DNA of 64,000 bases from CAVZRC01 sp052148775 (GCA_052148775.1 JBKQHM010000845.1:1-64000); one strand, 5' to 3'. Positions 39,844-52,191 are shown, counted from the first letter of the stretch. Translations and numbers: made by a program. Notes: generated by a model not told the origin, from the letters alone.

Positions 39844-40280
39844 TCACTCGTCATTCAGGCTCAATGATCCTGATCGACGCTCCATAGGCTTGGGGTTGTA
39901 GGCGGGGTCTGTGACCCCGCGAGCTTGCTGTAGCTCAATAATCCGGATCGACGCTCCACAGGCTTGGGGATCGGCGAGCGGGAAGCAGGCGGGTCGCGAT
40001 CCCCTCACGGGAGGCACGGCCAGCATCACGATGCGTGTCTCGCCTTCGGAAAGCTTGAACTCCCTTCCGCGTCGGTGCGCGTCCATTTCAACAGACTATC
40101 CCAGAACGGCGGCATGAGAGATAAGTCTCTATCGATCATCCCGACCGTGACATAGGCCAGCGGTTTCCCCTGCGCGTCGAGCAATCGGCCGACGACCGAC
40201 GGTCGCGCCGGCGGCTCGGGGGCCTCGGCGAAGCGGCGAGGCGGGCCGCTGGCTGGGCGGGCGGGGCGAAATGCAACGGT
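39844..40280 (-). pseudogene. Decayed carboxypeptidase-regulatory-like (Ig-fold) domain gene
   Basis: One frame reads SVVGRLLDAQGKPLAYVTVGMI and WTRTDAEG, the hallmark of a carboxypeptidase-regulatory-like beta-sandwich domain. Directly after this the expected continuation, EFKLSEGETRIVMLAVPPVRG, is found only in the next frame, so a 1-nt shift lies near 40045. The 3' end carries a diverged 37-bp duplication. The fragments have no intact start. The gene was probably a secreted or membrane protein that has been lost. Confidence 0.55.
39859..39969. repeat. 37-bp direct duplication around a GC hairpin
   Basis: Copies at 39859-39895 and 39933-39969 differ at three positions. The 37-nt spacer between them holds a perfect 8-bp hairpin (gcggggtc-tgt-gaccccgc, 39902-39920). 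The duplication falls in the coding end of the decayed gene, and each copy would encode its C-terminus in its own frame. It may mark insertion of a small palindromic element. Confidence 0.65.
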
Positions 40281-41201
40281 CCGCTCTTGAATGAGCTGTT
40301 GTCCGACGTGAGGATAAAAACCGACCGTTCTTTCGAACGGGCAATGGCCAGTCGCACCTGGCCGGGCACGCGGTGCCGCGAACGATCGGGCTTTACGACC
40401 GGCGGCAGAAGAAGTTGACGCGGAACATCGTCGAGCGGATTTCGATCTGATTTGGAGGCGGTGGGCCCTCGGGCGAGTCCTTCGGATAGGGCTGGAGTTG
40501 CAAGCCGTGGAGCATGCACAGGAGTTGTCCAATCCGCCCGCGATCAGCACGCGGCGGGGATATTCATGGGTCAATTAGGCTCTCTGAGGGCGAGGTCCCT
40601 CCCTGCACGGCGCGCAACTTGGAATTATTTTGAAAAATTTTATCTATAGACCTTCCAGAGAGTTGTGACGAAAAAATCATTCCATCACCGGTAGGTGCAT
40701 TAAGGAATTTTGAAAATCGCGGCATCCTATATGTAGAGAGCCGATCGGTCCGAAAAAATCCGCGGGCAGCCATCGAAGCCATGCCAACGAGCCCGCGTGC
40801 GCCAGTGCAACTCAGCGACGCAGTTCCATGAATGATCCTTCGAAATCCTCACCACAGGAACGCAACCCGCTCCAAAGCTCGAAAAACGGCGCGGGGAGCG
40901 AAGGAGACCCGGCGAAGTGTTGCCGACGAGTGCAAACCAGCGCAAACCCTGAGCACCTCCCCAGGGCTAGAAAACTAGCCTGCAACCCGTCCTGGTCTCC
41001 TCGTCGGTCGCCGCATGGCTTCTCGTTTCCTGCAAGAGATTCACCTCCAAGCGCACTCTCGCATTCATCCCGAGATTCGGCAACAATTGACAGGCCATTC
41101 GGCGTCGCTCGAGGGTGGTCGCGGACTGACCGGCTCGGTTGAGTGACCGCAGAATCGGACGGTGTTTGCTGCCGCCGCCTTGCCTCCCGGAGACTTTCCT
41201 C
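40281..41201. other. Gene-poor, AT-rich stretch with gene fragments
   Basis: No intact gene seen. A minus-strand fragment ending at 40393 (QPYPKDSPEGPPPPNQIEI) looks like coding sequence without a start. Bases about 40605-40740 are markedly AT-rich (runs such as ttattttgaaaaatttta), unlike the rest of the window. The region 40800-41190 leads into the TPR-thioredoxin gene. Confidence 0.45.
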
Positions 41202-43406
41202 ATGCGTACGGTCCTGCATCCGCTCGGGGCGTTCCTCGCCGCGACGAGCTTCTTCTGCAACGCTCCCCTGCTCCGCGGCGATGAGCCGAACAAGCCGACC
41301 ACACCGGCCTCCGAGGCCAATCCGGCCATCCCGGCGCCCGGCCACTCGGTTCACGGCGAGGCGTTCAACGACGGGCCGCGACACGCCGCTCACATCATGC
41401 CCGGCATGGGAAAGTCCCACTTCCCGGCGACCACCAAGAAGCCCGAGGCTCAGGCGTTCATCGATCAGGGCGTCGCCCAGCTCCATTCCTTCTATTACTT
41501 GGAGTCGGAGCGGTCGTTCCGCCAGGCCGCCAAGATCGACCCGGATTGCGCCACGGCCTACTGGGGCATGGCGATGTCCAACGTCAATAACACCAAGCGC
41601 GCCAAGGAATTCCTCAAGGAGGCCCGCAAACGGGCCGCATCGGTCTCTCGCCGCGAGCAGCTCTACATCGAGGCGCTGGAGGCGTTCTACAAGGACGGCG
41701 ACCCCGACAAGACCCGGCAGCAAAACCTGATCAAGGGGCTTGAAACGATCGTCCAGGACTTCCCCGACGACATCAACGCCCGCGCCTGGGTGGCGATGGT
41801 CGCCTGGCAATTCGCCGGCAATGCGGTCATCAGCCGACAATCGCTGGACGCCATGATCGAGTCGGTCTTGCAGGTCGAGCCGATGCATCCCGGGGCGCAC
41901 CACTACCGCATCCACCTCTGGGACGGCGTCAAGCCGATCCGCGCCGAGAAGTCCGCGGCGCTCTTCGGACCGGCCGCGCCCGGCATCGCTCACGCCTGGC
42001 ACATGCCCGGCCACACCTACACCGGTCTCAAGCGATATGCCGACGCCGCCTATCAGCAGGAGGCCTCGGCCCGCGTCGACCACGCCTACATGTTCCGCGA
42101 CCGGGTCATGCCGTTCGAGATCCACAACTACGCCCACAACAACCAGTGGCTCTGCACCAGCCTGAGCCACATCGGCCGGGTCCGCGACGCGATCGCCGTG
42201 GCGAGGAACCTCGTCGAGCAGCCCCGCGACCCCAGGAAGAACGGTCCTAATGACGGCGGATCGCCGCAGCGGAGTGGCCGGCTGCGTTGGGCCGAGATCC
42301 TCACGCGATACGAGCTCTGGGACGACCTCATCGAGGCCACGAACTCCCAGGTGCTCGACTGGTCCAGCATCCCCATCGAGCAGATGGAGAAGGCATACAC
42401 CCTGGGTCAGGCGTACGCCGCCAAGAATAACGCCACGAAGCTGGCCGAGCAGATCGAGGCACTGAAGAAGCTGACCATTCCGCAGGCCAAGGCCGCCCTG
42501 GCGGAACTCGAAGGCTACCAGCTCCTGGCCCGCGGCGAGATCGGCCCGGCGTTCGACCAGTTCGCCAAGGCGACCTCGATGCGGCCCGAGGCCCTGGCAC
42601 GCGCCCACCTGGCCGCCCGGAATTATGGCTTCGCCGAGAGCACCGCGAAGAAGGGCGTCGAGCAGAACCCCAACCTGGTCGCGCCGCTGGCCGCCCTCGT
42701 CGAGATCCTCCAGGCCGCCGGCAAGGATAAAGACGCACGTGACGCCTATCGCAAGCTCATGCCGATCGCCCGATGGGCCGACCGCGACCTGCCCGTCTTC
42801 CGACGCCTGGAGTCGGTCGTCGTCCGATGGAAGGCCGACAAGAACTGGCTCTCACCGCCTCCTGAGCCGGCCAGCGGTCAGGGCTCCGATGAGACGGCCA
42901 TCAACAAGATCGACCTGACGACCCTCGGGCCGCTGGGCTGGATCCCTTCCCCCAGCCCGGCGTTCTCCGCGACCGATACCGCCAAAAAGCCCTGGTCCCT
43001 CGCCGGCCACAAGGGGAAGAACGTGCTGATCATCTTCTTCCTCGGTGGCAAGTGTGCCCACTGCATGCAGCAGCTCCAGGTCTTCGGCAAGGAGTACGAA
43101 GCCCTCAAGAAGCTGAACGTCGAGACGGTCGCCATCGGCAGCGACGACGCCGAGGCGACGAAGGTGCTCAAGAATAACAAGGACGCCATCAAGTTCCCCA
43201 TGCCCATGCTGGCCGACCCGAAGCTCGAATTGTTCAAGCTCTACACGGCCTACGACGACTTCGAGAACCAGCCGCTCCACGGCACGATCCTGATCGACTC
43301 GGAAGGCAACATCCGCTTCCAGCGCATCTCGGCCGACCCATTCCTCGAAGTCGAATTCATCAAGACCGAGGCCGAGCGCGTCAACCGGATCGTCAAGCGG
43401 AAGTAA
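41202..43406 (+). CDS. Secreted TPR-repeat protein with C-terminal thioredoxin/peroxiredoxin-like domain
   Basis: 734 residues from ATG 41202 (ggag 9 nt upstream). A signal peptide (MRTVLHPLGAFLAATSFFCNA) leads a long region of TPR-like repeats (FIDQGVAQLHSFYYLESERSFRQAAKIDPDCATAYWGMAMSNVN). The last 150 residues are a redoxin domain, with VLIIFFLGGKCAHCMQQLQVFGKEY carrying a CxxC-type active site (CAHC) and GTILIDSEGNIRFQRIS. Proteins of this type are thought to link cargo or complexes to periplasmic thiol chemistry. The long TPR part plus redoxin is an uncommon architecture. The substrate is unknown. Confidence 0.8.
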   Translation: MRTVLHPLGAFLAATSFFCNAPLLRGDEPNKPTTPASEANPAIPAPGHSVHGEAFNDGPRHAAHIMPGMGKSHFPATTKKPEAQAFIDQGVAQLHSFYYLESERSFRQAAKIDPDCATAYWGMAMSNVNNTKRAKEFLKEARKRAASVSRREQLYIEALEAFYKDGDPDKTRQQNLIKGLETIVQDFPDDINARAWVAMVAWQFAGNAVISRQSLDAMIESVLQVEPMHPGAHHYRIHLWDGVKPIRAEKSAALFGPAAPGIAHAWHMPGHTYTGLKRYADAAYQQEASARVDHAYMFRDRVMPFEIHNYAHNNQWLCTSLSHIGRVRDAIAVARNLVEQPRDPRKNGPNDGGSPQRSGRLRWAEILTRYELWDDLIEATNSQVLDWSSIPIEQMEKAYTLGQAYAAKNNATKLAEQIEALKKLTIPQAKAALAELEGYQLLARGEIGPAFDQFAKATSMRPEALARAHLAARNYGFAESTAKKGVEQNPNLVAPLAALVEILQAAGKDKDARDAYRKLMPIARWADRDLPVFRRLESVVVRWKADKNWLSPPPEPASGQGSDETAINKIDLTTLGPLGWIPSPSPAFSATDTAKKPWSLAGHKGKNVLIIFFLGGKCAHCMQQLQVFGKEYEALKKLNVETVAIGSDDAEATKVLKNNKDAIKFPMPMLADPKLELFKLYTAYDDFENQPLHGTILIDSEGNIRFQRISADPFLEVEFIKTEAERVNRIVKRK

Positions 43407-43573
43407 CCGGGTGAAATTCGGAGAGGACGTGGTAGCGAACCACGGGTATCCCGGGCTCGTGTCAGAGTTCGCCTTCAGGCGTCGCCAGGCTTGCTGGTCT
43501 GGGCGAAGGGGCTACCGACCCGTATCATGAATCGGTGTGCAGCGAGACTAAGAGGCTGCCTCGGAAGGTCCTT

Positions 43574-43639
43574 GTAGGGCACTCTGTGAGCACCGATCCG
43601 GGGACCTTTGCCCAATTCGGTGTTCACAGAGCACCCTAC
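43574..43639. repeat. Long imperfect inverted repeat (MITE/REP-like)
   Basis: A 21-bp left arm (43574-43594) pairs with 43619-43639 with three mismatches, one a possible G-U pair, around a 24-nt loop. It lies between the redoxin gene and queE. No T-run follows. Similar gtaggg...ctctgtga sequences are, as I recall, dispersed in planctomycete genomes, but only one copy was noticed here. Confidence 0.65.
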
Positions 43640-43692
43640 GAGACCGCCGCCCACGCTTCCGGAATAGACTCTTAAAGACGACGGGCAGGACC

Positions 43693-44475
43693 ATGTCTTC
43701 GGGACTATTGATTCAAAACGGTACAAATGACACGCTCCGGGCGACGGCCCCTCCGGCCGGCTTGCCCCTGCCCGTGATATCGACCCCGGCTGAGCATCAG
43801 CAACGGCTCAAGCCGCTCGAAGGCAAGCCGGCCGGGACGTTGATCATTCACGAAATCTACCGGAGTCTCCAGGGCGAGAGCACGTTCGCCGGGCTACCTT
43901 GCGTATTTATCAGGCTGACGGCCTGCAACCTGCGGTGCGTCTACTGCGACACGCCGCACGCCTTCACCCAGGGCGAGGTCTTCGGCATCGACGAGGTCAT
44001 CAGGCGTACCGAGGAACTCGGCGATGATCTGGTCGAGATCACCGGAGGTGAGCCGCTCTTGCAGCCCGAGGTCTACCCCCTGATGACCCGGCTCGCCGAG
44101 GCCGGCAAAACCGTCCTGCTGGAGACCAGCGGGGCCGTCGACATCGCGGCCGTCGATCCACGGGTGCGAATCATCCTCGACATCAAGACGCCCGGATCGG
44201 GCGAGGTCGAGGCCAACGTGTGGAGCAACCTCGAGCGGCTCAAGCCCATCGACGAGGTGAAGGTGGTCGTCTGCGATCGACGCGATTTCGGCTGGGCCGC
44301 CGAGTTGATCCGCGTGCATCGCCTACCGGAACGCTGCCCCGTCCTCTTCAGTTCGGCCTTTGGCGCCGTCAATCCGACCGAGCTGGCGGCCTGGATCCTC
44401 GAATCCCGCCTGCCGGTCCGGCTTCAACTCCAGCAGCACAAGATCCTCTGGGACCCCGCGGCCCGCGGAGTTTGA
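43693..44475 (+). CDS. queE: 7-carboxy-7-deazaguanine synthase
   Basis: QueE is a radical-SAM enzyme that contracts the ring of 6-carboxy-tetrahydropterin in queuosine and archaeosine synthesis. The 260-residue protein has HEIYRSLQGESTFAGLPCVFIRLTACNLRCVYCDTPHAF, including the Cx3Cx2C cluster (Cys78, Cys82, Cys85), and EITGGEPLLQPEVYPLM for SAM binding. It carries an N-terminal extension of about 45 residues beyond the usual start. No queC, queD or queF is in the window, so the pathway is encoded elsewhere. Confidence 0.95.
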   Translation: MSSGLLIQNGTNDTLRATAPPAGLPLPVISTPAEHQQRLKPLEGKPAGTLIIHEIYRSLQGESTFAGLPCVFIRLTACNLRCVYCDTPHAFTQGEVFGIDEVIRRTEELGDDLVEITGGEPLLQPEVYPLMTRLAEAGKTVLLETSGAVDIAAVDPRVRIILDIKTPGSGEVEANVWSNLERLKPIDEVKVVVCDRRDFGWAAELIRVHRLPERCPVLFSSAFGAVNPTELAAWILESRLPVRLQLQQHKILWDPAARGV

Positions 44476-44531
44476 CCAGCGGCATCGGACGACTTCGTAC
44501 CGATCGGAAATCCGAAGGGCATTCGGCGTGT

Positions 44532-44765
44532 TCACCAACCCAGGACCGGCCGCAGTCCGATCCAGTCATGGACAAGAAAGATCGCGGCCAGGTAGCCGAT
44601 CACCCGAAGAAGGATCCCCGACAAATTACCGAGAAGCTGGCGGAGACCGTTGCGGGAGGCCAGTTGACGCACCCCGCTGGGAACCGCGATCACGCCGCCG
44701 CCCAGCAAGAGCAGCACGATCGGTACAACCTCCCAAGCTTCGACAATCAAGCTCCTCGACGGCAT
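44532..44765 (-). CDS. Small membrane protein
   Basis: 77 residues from ATG 44765 with tggaggt about 9 nt upstream, a good site for a small gene. Two hydrophobic segments (VVPIVLLLLGGGVIAVPSGV and LLRVIGYLAAIFLVHDWIG) flank a short basic loop, so it is probably a two-helix membrane protein. No known family was recognised. It sits between queE and tatD on the strand opposite to queE. Confidence 0.6.
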   Translation of the reverse strand: MPSRSLIVEAWEVVPIVLLLLGGGVIAVPSGVRQLASRNGLRQLLGNLSGILLRVIGYLAAIFLVHDWIGLRPVLGW

Positions 44766-45002
44766 GACGTGGTGACCTCCAGGACGTGTCGACGTGAGAG
44801 CAAAATCAAGCTGAAGAACATTTCCGTGACGCCGGTGAGCAATTCGTGCGCCGATCGCGGCAACCGGTTTTTTCCCCCGTCACCATGAGTATAAAACTAC
44901 CTCACGTTTGTGGTCGAGGGAGGGAAATGCACTTTTTTCAGGAATGTCAAGCATGTTGGTGTGAAGTTTCGATGACCGGGCAATCCTTGCGGAAAACTCC
45001 GA

Positions 45003-45785
45003 TCATATGGCCTCGTCGGAGGGGAGTCGGAAGAGGCTCCGCGCGTTCTCGGTCGTGATCCGCGCCAGTTCCTCGGCGGGCAGGCCTCGGATTTCGGCCA
45101 GGCGACGGGCGGTCAGGGCCACCCGCGCGGGCTCGTTGGTCCGGCCGCGGAATGGATGGGGGCTCAAATAAGGGCTATCCGTTTCGACGAGAATCCGGTC
45201 GAGGGGGATGCGTGCGGCGACATCGCGCAGGGCGTCGAGGCTCTTGTTCGTATAGGTCAACATGCCTGCGAACGAGAGGTGCAGGCCGAGGTCGAGGTAG
45301 GCCCGGGCATCGTCCCAGCTCCCGGTGAAGGAGTGCTGGATCCCGCGGATCGGCCGCCCGAGTTGTCGCAATTGCCCGATCAGTTCGCTCTGGCAGTCGC
45401 GGCAATGGATCACCACAGGCAGGTCGAGCTGGTGGGAGAGCTCCAGGTGACGGCCGAACCACTCCTGCTGGGTCGGGAACGGTGTCCGGTCCCAGTAACG
45501 GTCCAGCCCGGTTTCGCCCAACGCGACGACCCCCGGCTGTCCGGCCAGATCGACAATGCGTGACCAGTCCCCTTCGGCGGCCTCGGCGGCGTTGTTGGGA
45601 TGGATGCCGACCGACGCATAGATACCACGATACGCCTGGGCCAAGCCCAGGACCTCGGCGCTGTCAGCGGCCGTCGTACCGATGGCCACGATCTGAAGCA
45701 CACCGGCCTGCCTCGCCCGTTCCAGGACCCCGTCCCAATCGACCCGCAGACGATGGTCGTCCAGATGCGCGTGCGTGTCGATCAT
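45003..45785 (-). CDS. TatD-family metal-dependent deoxyribonuclease
   Basis: 260 residues from ATG 45785. TatD-family features are clear: MIDTHAHLDD with the metal-binding HxH, IGIHPNNAAEA, ALGETGLDRYWDRTPFPTQQEWFGRHLELS, PVVIHCRDC, and ILVETDSPYLSP with the metal Asp. Such enzymes are 3'-5' exonucleases used in DNA repair and oxidative-damage handling. The start overlaps the stop of the upstream Fur-family gene by 4 nt (ATGA), so the two are cotranslated. Confidence 0.93.
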   Translation of the reverse strand: MIDTHAHLDDHRLRVDWDGVLERARQAGVLQIVAIGTTAADSAEVLGLAQAYRGIYASVGIHPNNAAEAAEGDWSRIVDLAGQPGVVALGETGLDRYWDRTPFPTQQEWFGRHLELSHQLDLPVVIHCRDCQSELIGQLRQLGRPIRGIQHSFTGSWDDARAYLDLGLHLSFAGMLTYTNKSLDALRDVAARIPLDRILVETDSPYLSPHPFRGRTNEPARVALTARRLAEIRGLPAEELARITTENARSLFRLPSDEAI

Positions 45786-46393
45786 CTCCCTGGCACCTCT
45801 CCCCCACGTGTGGGGGGAGCGGCCCGCGGAGCCGAGGGAGGACCGCATTCACTCCCATCCGCTCCTTCAGGGGAACCTCCACCATCAAGGGAGAGGGGGG
45901 CGATTTCGGCGGCCTCACCGGTTCGGTAGCCCATCAGCTCAAGGCGGTATCCGGTCACATGGAACCCCTCGCGGCTGAGATAGTCCGAGAGCTTGGGATC
46001 GAGCTTGCGGATCAGCTCGGGGTCGAATGGCGTGGGCAGGTCGTGCACCGACCCGGTCCTCAGGCATCGGAAATGGTAATGGAGATCGCGGCGAGCGTCG
46101 TATCGAGCACTATTGTCGCCGTCTCCGCCGGTCAGCTTGGTCGCGACGCCCGTGGCCACAAGCGTTTCGAGGGCCTTGTAGACCGTGGCCAGACTGATCT
46201 TCGGGATCGTCAGCCGGACGGCCTGGTAAACTTCCTCGGCCGTCGGATGGTGCTCAGCCCGAGTCAGATGGTCATACACGGCAAGCCGCTGGGGCGTGGG
46301 CCGCAAGCCCGCAACTTCGAGGACCTGACGCAACGATTCGTGATCGAGGTGGACAGTCCGCATCACTCCTGCCGAGCTCTTTCCCGGGTCCAT
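45782..46393 (-). CDS. Fur-family transcriptional regulator, atypical zinc site
   Basis: 203 residues from ATG 46393; ATG 46363 is a possible alternative. The winged-helix domain is typical: LRQVLEVAGLRPTPQRLAVYDHL, HPTAEEVYQAVRLTIPKISLATVYKALETLVATGVA. In the dimer region, HYHFRCLRTGSVHDLP keeps only the first cysteine of the usual C-x2-C, so the structural zinc site is probably lost and metal sensing may differ. The last 35 or so residues are a Gly/Pro-rich tail encoded by a repeat element (45796-45896). It overlaps tatD by 4 nt and is divergent from nusA. Confidence 0.88.
   Translation of the reverse strand: MDPGKSSAGVMRTVHLDHESLRQVLEVAGLRPTPQRLAVYDHLTRAEHHPTAEEVYQAVRLTIPKISLATVYKALETLVATGVATKLTGGDGDNSARYDARRDLHYHFRCLRTGSVHDLPTPFDPELIRKLDPKLSDYLSREGFHVTGYRLELMGYRTGEAAEIAPLSLDGGGSPEGADGSECGPPSAPRAAPPTRGGEVPGR
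45796..45896. repeat. About 100-bp repeat with 8-bp terminal inverted repeats
   Basis: cctctccc (45796-45803) and gggagagg (45889-45896) form terminal inverted repeats. Near the left end, ctcccccac pairs with gtgggggag around a central acgt. The element covers the 3' end of the fur-like gene and ends just before the tatD start, so it encodes the low-complexity Fur tail. I infer a MITE-like insertion that the gene absorbed. Confidence 0.55.
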
Positions 46394-46489
46394 TGCATTG
46401 AACGCTCATCTCGAGGCACGGGACAGGCCAGGCCCCGGAGACGCCGGCCACAATCCCTTCGAGCCATCACCTTTCCATTGTTAGGGCGC

Positions 46490-46519
46490 TTGACAGCCGT
46501 GTCAACCACGTGTTAGATT
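46490..46519 (+). promoter_or_regulatory. Putative sigma70 promoter for nusA with palindromic -35
   Basis: ttgaca (46490-46495) is followed after 18 nt by tagatt (46514-46519), a good sigma70 match. The -35 hexamer is the left arm of a perfect inverted repeat, ttgaca-gccg-tgtcaa (46490-46505); the right arm, read leftward, is also ttgaca and could serve the divergent fur-like gene. A leader of about 265 nt would precede nusA. Confidence 0.55.
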
Positions 46520-46788
46520 GATCGCTTGGGCCGGGGTCGGGGACACTGTCGAATCCAGCTCGGTCCGCGAGGGGCTTGGTTCGTTCTCTGCGCCCGGTCT
46601 TTCTCCCGATCTCACCGTCGGGAGTGGATTGATACACGAGGTGCTGCTCATTCCGGCACACCGCGGTCAGGTTCTCCGAGCCCTCCAACCGTCGAGGCTC
46701 GGGGTTCTCGCGGTTGTCGTGATAAGCCCTGTTCGGGCGTCCCGCCCCACACAGGCCCGGTGTCTTGAGTACGCCTCGGAGGAGATGA

Positions 46789-48513
46789 ATGAGCGTCGAT
46801 CTGGTTCGCATTGTCGATAGTATCCACCGCGATAAGAACATCTCCAAGGATATTCTTTTCGAAGGGATCCAATCGGCCCTCACCACCGCCGCACGCAAAC
46901 ATTATCCCGAGGCGGCCGAGATCGATGTTCGCATCGATCCCGATTCGGGCGCGATTGATGCGACCAAGGATGGCGTCAAGATGGATCCGGCCGAATTAGG
47001 CCGGATCGCCGCCCAGACGGCCAAGCAGGTCATCATCCAGAAAATCCGTGAGGCCGAGCGTGATAGCCTCTTCGATGAATTCGAGGATCAACGCGGCGAC
47101 CTGATGACCGGGACTGTCCAGCGGTTCGAGGGCGGTGCGGTCATCGTCAACCTGGGCAAGACCGACGCCATCCTCCCTCGTAGCGAGCAGATCCCGGGCG
47201 AGAGCTATCATCCCAACGAGCGGATCCGCGCGATCATCCTCGATGTCCGCAAGGTGGGTCAGCGGGTCAAGATCATCCTGAGCCGCACGCATCCGGACTT
47301 CGTTCGCCGGCTCTTCGAGCTGGAAATTCCCGAGATCGCCGATCAAATCATCGCGATCCGCGCCCTGGCCCGGGAAGCCGGCTACCGGTCGAAGGTCGCT
47401 GTCACCTCCAACGATACCAAGGTCGACGCGGTCGGGGCCTGCGTCGGGGTGCGCGGCACGCGCATCAAGAATATCGTGGACGAACTGGGAGGCGAACGGA
47501 TCGACATCGTCCGATGGAACGAGTCGCTCCAGGTCCTCATCCCCAACGCGCTCCAGCCGGCCGAGATCGACGAGGTCATGCTCTGTCATCTGCTCGGCCG
47601 GGCCATCGTCCTGGTCCGCGACGATCAGCTCTCCCTCGCCATCGGCCGCCGCGGGCAGAACGTGCGGCTGGCCTCCAAACTCGTCGGCTGGGACATCGAG
47701 ATCATGACCGCCGAGGAGCTCGACGAGGTGATCGATAAGGCCGTCAAGGCCTTCGAGAAGATCGATGTCGTCGACACCGAGCTGGCCGAGCGATTGGTCG
47801 AGCAAGGGATCCTGAGTTATGACGACCTGTCGGTGATGGAGATCGCCGATTTAGTGAACACTATTGAGGGTTTGACCGAAGAACAGGCAGTAGAAATCGT
47901 GACCAGGGCGGAGACCCTGGCCGAAGAGCAAACCGAGGAGCTTCCCCGTCGCAAGGGGCAGCGCTCCGCCCCCTCTGAGCCCATCGTGAGCCGATTGGCC
48001 GAGGATAACGAAGCCGAAGCCGACGGCCAGGCCGGAACAGTCTCCATCAACGGCGATTCGACGGGAGTCGATTCGGACGCGGACGCGGAATCGAACTCCG
48101 ACGCAGATTCTTTCATGACCTTACTTGATACCTCGGCCGCGGAATCCGGTCCGGCCTCGCCCACCGCACCATCCCTCCTGGCCGAGGGCGACTCATCAAC
48201 CGACGAAGGTCCAGACCCGGAGCACGACGAGGCTATCGACGACGAGTTCCACGACCTGGCCCTGGCGGCCGAGACCTCCGGCATCTCGCCCCAGGGCCAT
48301 GAAGTGACTTCCCCGCCCCGCAACGACGACCAGAGCGAAACCCTCCGAATCGTCACCGAAGCCGTCGAGATGGGTGGGGCGCAAGAGCCGACCGAGATTC
48401 CCTCGTCGGCCGGCGAGCCGTCCAAGACCGTATCGGACCGACCGACCTCGTCGTCCCCCCGTCCGAAACGATCCCAGGAGAAACGCGAGGACCAAACCGG
48501 CGAGGTGTCCTAG
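46789..48513 (+). CDS. nusA: Transcription termination/antitermination factor NusA
   Basis: 574 residues with the NusA N-terminal RNA polymerase-binding domain (MSVDLVRIVDSIHRDKNISKDILFEGIQSALTTAARKHY), an S1 domain (LMTGTVQRFEGGAVIVNLGKTDAILPRSEQIPG), two KH domains (GVRGTRIKNIVDELGGERIDIVRW and AIGRRGQNVRLASKLVGWDIEIM) and a helix-hairpin segment (VDTELAERLVEQGILSYDDLSVMEI). NusA modulates pausing and termination. The final 150 residues are a very acidic Ser/Asp/Glu-rich tail, longer than usual. Ggaggag precedes the start. infB follows after about 370 bp. Confidence 0.97.
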   Translation: MSVDLVRIVDSIHRDKNISKDILFEGIQSALTTAARKHYPEAAEIDVRIDPDSGAIDATKDGVKMDPAELGRIAAQTAKQVIIQKIREAERDSLFDEFEDQRGDLMTGTVQRFEGGAVIVNLGKTDAILPRSEQIPGESYHPNERIRAIILDVRKVGQRVKIILSRTHPDFVRRLFELEIPEIADQIIAIRALAREAGYRSKVAVTSNDTKVDAVGACVGVRGTRIKNIVDELGGERIDIVRWNESLQVLIPNALQPAEIDEVMLCHLLGRAIVLVRDDQLSLAIGRRGQNVRLASKLVGWDIEIMTAEELDEVIDKAVKAFEKIDVVDTELAERLVEQGILSYDDLSVMEIADLVNTIEGLTEEQAVEIVTRAETLAEEQTEELPRRKGQRSAPSEPIVSRLAEDNEAEADGQAGTVSINGDSTGVDSDADAESNSDADSFMTLLDTSAAESGPASPTAPSLLAEGDSSTDEGPDPEHDEAIDDEFHDLALAAETSGISPQGHEVTSPPRNDDQSETLRIVTEAVEMGGAQEPTEIPSSAGEPSKTVSDRPTSSSPRPKRSQEKREDQTGEVS

Positions 48514-48886
48514 TCCAGACGAAACGCGAGGTGGACGCGGACCTCAGCCTAGATTCGACCCGCTTGGAGCCTCCAGGATGGAGCGAGATTCGATCTAACC
48601 CACGGAATGAACAGAGGTTCCGGCAACGCAGTCACACCGGCCGGGCGATTCGATGACCCGTCGATTCCGCCCGGGCTCGGCTCGCCTCCTCGACCCGTTG
48701 CGTCTTCCGATGGGACGACGCGCGGGATTCTGGTAGAATTCTATCAACGGGCCCGCCCAAGAGCCGGCCTCCATCCGCCCTAATCCTATGGGATCCGAAC
48801 GAATCATCGAGAACACCCCGTTACACACCCGGGTCGAGTCCAGCCCGGGAGACCGGAGCCGCGTCCGGGAGGAGTTGCCTTTGTCG
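48514..48886. other. nusA-infB spacer
   Basis: About 370 bp without a convincing gene. No ylxR or L7Ae-like gene, often found here in other bacteria, is visible. In-frame ATG 48788 would extend infB into this region but without conserved residues. No terminator was seen, so infB may be reached by read-through from nusA. Confidence 0.5.
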
Positions 48887-52189
<3,303 letters not shown>

Positions 52190-52191
52190 TC

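Noticed and set aside
39859..39969. Possible start of a CRISPR array (37-bp repeats, 37-nt spacer)
   Set aside because: Only two diverged copies, the spacer is a palindrome, and no cas genes or leader are near.
44823..44880. Possible terminator (ccggt...accgg followed by tttttt)
   Set aside because: The 5-bp stem with a 27-nt loop is too weak, and it is far from the end of queE.
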